From Mesobacillus persicus (lineage in GTDB: Bacteria; Bacillota; Bacilli; Bacillales; Cytobacillaceae), in NCBI RefSeq assembly GCF_900109925.1, contig NZ_FOBW01000012.1, positions 62,001 to 126,000 of the forward strand: a stretch of DNA of 64,000 nt, written 5' to 3'. A program made the translations under genes and the position numbers. This document shows, piece after piece, positions 60,993 to 64,000 of the stretch. How positions within the stretch are numbered: position 1 is the first letter of the stretch; each line of letters starts with the position of its first letter. Under the pieces are notes generated by a model that was given only the letters and a program-made list of their open reading frames with translations, was not told where the DNA came from and ran no database searches.

Positions 60993-61709
60993 ATGAAAAA
61001 GAGCTTTTTAGCTGGGGTAGTGGGCGTGAGTTTGTTGTTATCAGGCTGTGGGTTGTTTGTCAATGGAACTGGAGATAGTGGTGGGATTCTTATTGAAAAA
61101 GACAAGGCAAAAGAACTAGAACTTGAATTAAAGATCGGTGCTGGTCAATTGAACGTTAGTGACGGGACAAAGGAATGGGTTGAAGGCACGATTGACTATA
61201 AAAACGATAAGTTGAAGCCGGACGTTTCGTATAAACTTAAAGGAAATAAAGGGACGGCCGTGATTGAACAGGGAGATGGACTGTTAGATAAAATTAACTT
61301 TGGAGAGACAAAGAATCATTGGAATCTTAACTTAAGTGATGACATTCCGGTGGATTTAAAAGTAAATTCAGGAGCATCTGAAACTTCCCTGGACCTAAAA
61401 GGTTTAGAGCTTATGAATTTAGAAGTAAACGCTGGTGTAGGTGATGTCACAATTGACCTTGGCGGAGATTGGAAAGAGAGCTTTGATGCGACTTTAAGTA
61501 TGGGAGTTGGGAAATCAACAATCATCCTCCCATCTGAAGTAGGAGTGAAAATTGATTCCTCAAAAGGTATAGGAAATGCCAGTTTTAATGACTTAATTTC
61601 CAAAGGGGATGGGATTTACGTTAACCAAGCATATGAAGATGGCACTGATGTTATCATAAACCTAGAAACCAGCCTAGGTATCGGCGACGCCACTTTTAAA
61701 GTAGAATAG
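60993..61709 (+). CDS. Toast-rack (DUF4097-like) lipoprotein
   Basis: A 238-residue lipoprotein. MKKSFLAGVVGVSLLLSGC gives a lipobox LSGC (Cys19). The mature part has repeated beta patterns (LKIGAGQLNVSDG, LEVNAGVGDVTIDLGG, DSSKGIGNASF, TSLGIGDATFKVE), a beta-solenoid of the toast-rack/LiaF C-terminal type. Relatives sit at the cell envelope near antibiotic-stress systems. ATG 60993 is eight bases after GGGAGG; ATG 60987 is too close. Its stop codon overlaps the edge of a family B palindrome. Confidence 0.88.
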   Translation: MKKSFLAGVVGVSLLLSGCGLFVNGTGDSGGILIEKDKAKELELELKIGAGQLNVSDGTKEWVEGTIDYKNDKLKPDVSYKLKGNKGTAVIEQGDGLLDKINFGETKNHWNLNLSDDIPVDLKVNSGASETSLDLKGLELMNLEVNAGVGDVTIDLGGDWKESFDATLSMGVGKSTIILPSEVGVKIDSSKGIGNASFNDLISKGDGIYVNQAYEDGTDVIINLETSLGIGDATFKVE

Positions 61710-61730
61710 TCTGGTGCCAGGCACCATCCA
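61708..61730. repeat. Family B palindrome, copy 14
   Basis: AGTCTGGTGCC-A-GGCACCATCCA; its edge overlaps the stop codon of the toast-rack lipoprotein. Confidence 0.88.
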
Positions 61731-61745
61731 TAATATGGATTATAA

Positions 61746-61800
61746 AAGCAGCGATCCTCTACACTTCGAATATAGAAGTTAAGGGGGTTGCTGTTTTTTT
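61746..61800 (+). terminator. Terminator after the toast-rack lipoprotein
   Basis: AGCAGCGATCCTCT and AAGGGGGTTGCTG form an imperfect stem followed by eight Ts. Confidence 0.75.
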
Positions 61801-61911
61801 CTTCTATAGAATCACAGCTAAAAACAAAGGATGTACTGAAGCCTCGTTTTAGTATTGGAATTCACAGATCATTCCTTCATACTATTTAAGTGTACCAATT
61901 TTGAGCGAAGC

Positions 61912-61934
61912 TGGAGGGTGCCAGGCACCATCCA
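61912..61934. repeat. Family B palindrome, copy 15
   Basis: TGGAGGGTGCC-A-GGCACCATCCA shortly before the channel-like gene; read through by a false extended frame. Confidence 0.93.
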
Positions 61935-61960
61935 GTAATTGGGAGGTGGTGAGGGGAAGG

Positions 61961-62578
61961 ATGTTTAAAATCGTGTACGAGAGCTTGATGCTTCTTCTCG
62001 TCATGCTTACCGTTGTGACCATATGGACAGAGGAAACCTATAATTCAACGATTCATTGGCTTGTATGGTTAGTGTTCGTAATAGATTATTTCATTAGATT
62101 ATTAACTTCTAAGGAGAAGTGGAGCTTTATAAAGCGCAACCCTTTTTTGTTAATTGCCATCATTCCGTTTGATCAGTTTTTCCAGGTGGCTCGATTCGTT
62201 CGCGTCATTTATTTATTCCGTCTTAAAACGATTACTAAGTACTATATTAGTCCGTATATTGAGAAACTAACCTACCAATCTTTAACCGTGTTTATAACGA
62301 TTCTTGCCTTGTTATTGGTAGCTGAGTCTATTGTCATTAGGTGGCTGGAAGGTTCAATTCATACTTACTATGATTCTATTTATGTCATCTTTAGTCACCT
62401 ATTATTTTTCGGTCACCAGACTTATGTAATAGAGAGTCCAATATCCATTTGGGCATTAACAGGCACATCAATCATCGGAATCTTATTACAAGGTGTAGCC
62501 TTGCAGTGGGCTTTTACTAAGTTCGAAAATATTTATCTAAGGTTAAGAAAGACCAGAACAGAGAATGAGCGGTTCTAA
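61961..62578 (+). CDS. Voltage-gated-channel-like membrane protein lacking a K+ filter
   Basis: A 205-residue membrane protein resembling a single Kv-type subunit: four hydrophobic segments, an S4-like stretch QVARFVRVIYLFRLKTITKY with regularly spaced Arg/Lys, then two more helices separated by a short re-entrant-like loop. Where a potassium channel would show TVGYG, this one has SHLLFFGHQTYVIESP, so the ion specificity is unknown and it may not conduct. ATG 61961 has GGGAGGTGG upstream. The frame runs back through a family B palindrome to 61901, giving 20 false residues. Confidence 0.75.
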   Translation: MFKIVYESLMLLLVMLTVVTIWTEETYNSTIHWLVWLVFVIDYFIRLLTSKEKWSFIKRNPFLLIAIIPFDQFFQVARFVRVIYLFRLKTITKYYISPYIEKLTYQSLTVFITILALLLVAESIVIRWLEGSIHTYYDSIYVIFSHLLFFGHQTYVIESPISIWALTGTSIIGILLQGVALQWAFTKFENIYLRLRKTRTENERF

Positions 62579-62587
62579 CCCAGAAAC

Positions 62588-62610
62588 TGGATGGTGCCAG
62601 GCACCATCCA
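62588..62610. repeat. Family B palindrome, copy 16
   Basis: Perfect TGGATGGTGCC-A-GGCACCATCCA inside AAAC...GTTTTT ten bases after the channel-like gene; terminator-like. Confidence 0.95.
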
Positions 62611-62690
62611 GTTTTTGGGTGTGCACAGCACCAGTTCATGATTTAATATAATTGTAGCTAAGTAATTTTCCGGGAATGGTGGAATGTCCA

Positions 62691-64000
62691 ATGTTTTTAT
62701 TTGATTATATTGTTAATCTTTCTATTTTTTCCTTATTGGTTATTCTGCCTTTGGTTCTTCTTAGTTCTATTCAGTTTAAGTCTATTAAGTATTATCGCAT
62801 TTGGGTCGGAATTTACGGGGGAATCGTTTCTGTCATTTTGGTGATGTTATCGATTCAGCACCTTGGGTATTCCTACGATATTCGCTACGCGCCTGCCATT
62901 CTTGTATTTGCGTATTTTGGACCCGTATCAGGAATCATTACTGGAGCAATTATGTTAGTCGCGAGACTGGTCCAGAGTGGGAATTGGTATCCAGCGATTA
63001 TGGGATGGACAATGATTATGGTGAGTTTTTCTGTTCTCCATTTTTATATAAAACGTTTTAGTCTAGTTAAAAAATGTACAATTATTGTTGTTGCTTATGT
63101 TGTCATGTATACGATGATTGTTTTTTATTTTAATATCTTGGAAGATCACCCTGCTTTTCACGTTCAGTATGTTTCGTTTGTCATCTTAGGGGTAATTTTA
63201 GGAGGCGTGTTGCTAGAATCATATGGAAAGCTCTATCGGGTCCATCAGCAGCTGTCTGCGATGTACAAGCTTCTATGGGATAGCGAAGCAAATTACCGGC
63301 TCATTGCTGAGAATACGTCTGACCTGATCATGGTGGTGAGGAGTGACCATACGATTAGTTATTTTTCACCTTCCCACCAATCAGTGCTCGGTTTTAAACA
63401 GTCGGACTTAGAGAAGACCGTGTTATGCGGTTTTATTCATCCAGAGGATGTAACCATGTATAAACAGACCATTGAGATGATGTTTAATCATAAAAATTCA
63501 TCTACCTTAGAATTCCGTATGAAACATAGTGAAGGGCATTGGATTGAGTTTGAATCAAGATGTAAGCCTGTTGTAGGGGAAAATGGCGAGATTGAACAGA
63601 TTGTTATCATAAGTCGCGATATTTCTGAGCGTAAAAAAGCGGAAGAACTGTTATTGCAATCAGAAAAGCTTTCGATTGTAGGGGAGTTAGCTGCGGGAGT
63701 CGCGCATGAAATTAGAAATCCGCTTACTACGATAAAAGGGTTTGTCCAGCTTAATAAAGTAGTAGGTGGGTCGACGCAATATAATGATTTAGTTTTAAGT
63801 GAGTTAAGTAGGATAGAAGGAATCACGAGTGAACTTCTGTCACTTGGGAAACCACAAGCGGTTCAGCTCACTGAGAAGAACGTACAAGAGTTGGTCGAAA
63901 ATACCATTCAAATCTTATCTCCCCAAGCTCTTATGAATGATGTTCGCTTTCATCTTAAGGGAGAAGAAAAGCCAATCATAATCACTTGTGAGCAAAATCA
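62691..64000 (+). CDS. Sporulation-type sensor histidine kinase (KinB-like), 3-prime truncated
   Basis: An open frame from ATG 62691 runs off the window end without a stop, giving at least 436 residues. Order: about six membrane helices (5TM-5TMR_LYT type, with YFGPVSGIITGAIMLVARLV), a PAS domain (LIAENTSDLIMVVRSDHTIS, then HPEDV), and a HisKA dimerisation domain with the phospho-acceptor His339 in GELAAGVAHEIRNPLTTIKG. The ATPase domain begins after residue 400 and continues outside. This is the architecture of KinB-type kinases that feed the Spo0 phosphorelay. GGTGG eight bases upstream is the ribosome site. Confidence 0.9.
   Translation, partial: MFLFDYIVNLSIFSLLVILPLVLLSSIQFKSIKYYRIWVGIYGGIVSVILVMLSIQHLGYSYDIRYAPAILVFAYFGPVSGIITGAIMLVARLVQSGNWYPAIMGWTMIMVSFSVLHFYIKRFSLVKKCTIIVVAYVVMYTMIVFYFNILEDHPAFHVQYVSFVILGVILGGVLLESYGKLYRVHQQLSAMYKLLWDSEANYRLIAENTSDLIMVVRSDHTISYFSPSHQSVLGFKQSDLEKTVLCGFIHPEDVTMYKQTIEMMFNHKNSSTLEFRMKHSEGHWIEFESRCKPVVGENGEIEQIVIISRDISERKKAEELLLQSEKLSIVGELAAGVAHEIRNPLTTIKGFVQLNKVVGGSTQYNDLVLSELSRIEGITSELLSLGKPQAVQLTEKNVQELVENTIQILSPQALMNDVRFHLKGEEKPIIITCEQN

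Overview
The window reads as chromosome of a low-GC, endospore-forming Bacillaceae (Bacillus-like) bacterium; the genus cannot be fixed from the sequence alone. Support comes from strong GGAGG-type ribosome sites, frequent TTG/GTG starts, B. subtilis-like opuA, rbs and glp genes, a gamma-type small acid-soluble spore protein, a KinB-like sporulation kinase and a preQ1-I riboswitch. No rRNA, tRNA, CRISPR array, intact insertion sequence or prophage was seen. Most genes lie on the + strand.

Layout. 1-5.6 kb: carnitine/glycine-betaine block (end of a carnitine dehydrogenase, a thioesterase, the OpuA osmoprotectant importer, a CocE-type esterase). 6-13.2 kb: LacI-regulated oligosaccharide importer, LacI repressor, YesL-like membrane protein and GH13 alpha-glucosidase. 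13.2-26.6 kb: mixed housekeeping genes, including a di-heme peroxidase, an ftsZ outside any division cluster, a GNAT-nitrilase fusion, a NERD protein, a large DUF4173-type membrane protein and a PadR/HAAS pair. 26.8-30 kb: YtrA-type GntR regulator with a DUF1648 membrane protein, a GNAT enzyme and a polysaccharide-deacetylase-like protein. 30-36 kb: complete ribose operon rbsRKDACB behind a consensus-like promoter and three operators. 36-49.4 kb: glycosyltransferase, SASP, lipase-like and DJ-1-like genes, MFS transporter, glpK and glpD, acyl-CoA ligase, GPH sugar symporter. 49.7-51.3 kb: queuosine salvage (preQ1 riboswitch, queF, YhhQ-type transporter). 51.4-64 kb: SurA-like lipoprotein, nitronate monooxygenase-like protein, Gfo/Idh dehydrogenase, CatR-like regulator with catE, flavin monooxygenase and GTP cyclohydrolase II, HAD nucleotidase, cold-shock protein, CarD regulator, cell-envelope lipoprotein, channel-like membrane protein and a sensor kinase cut by the window end.

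The most unusual content is non-coding. Three dispersed repeat families occupy the intergenic spaces: (A) eight long palindromes built on an ACGGTTCT...GCTTCC arm, (B) sixteen short palindromes centred on GGTGCC(A/T)GGCACC whose two arms change together, and (C) five composite elements in which a 21-bp unit containing ATGCATCGATT is repeated three or four times in strict phase and always closed by the same tail. Family C always points the same way, and two of its five copies are followed at once by a family A palindrome. I cannot name family C. Several genes have their 5-prime boundaries set by these repeats, so longer open reading frames there have false N-termini. Starts below were chosen mainly by ribosome-site spacing.
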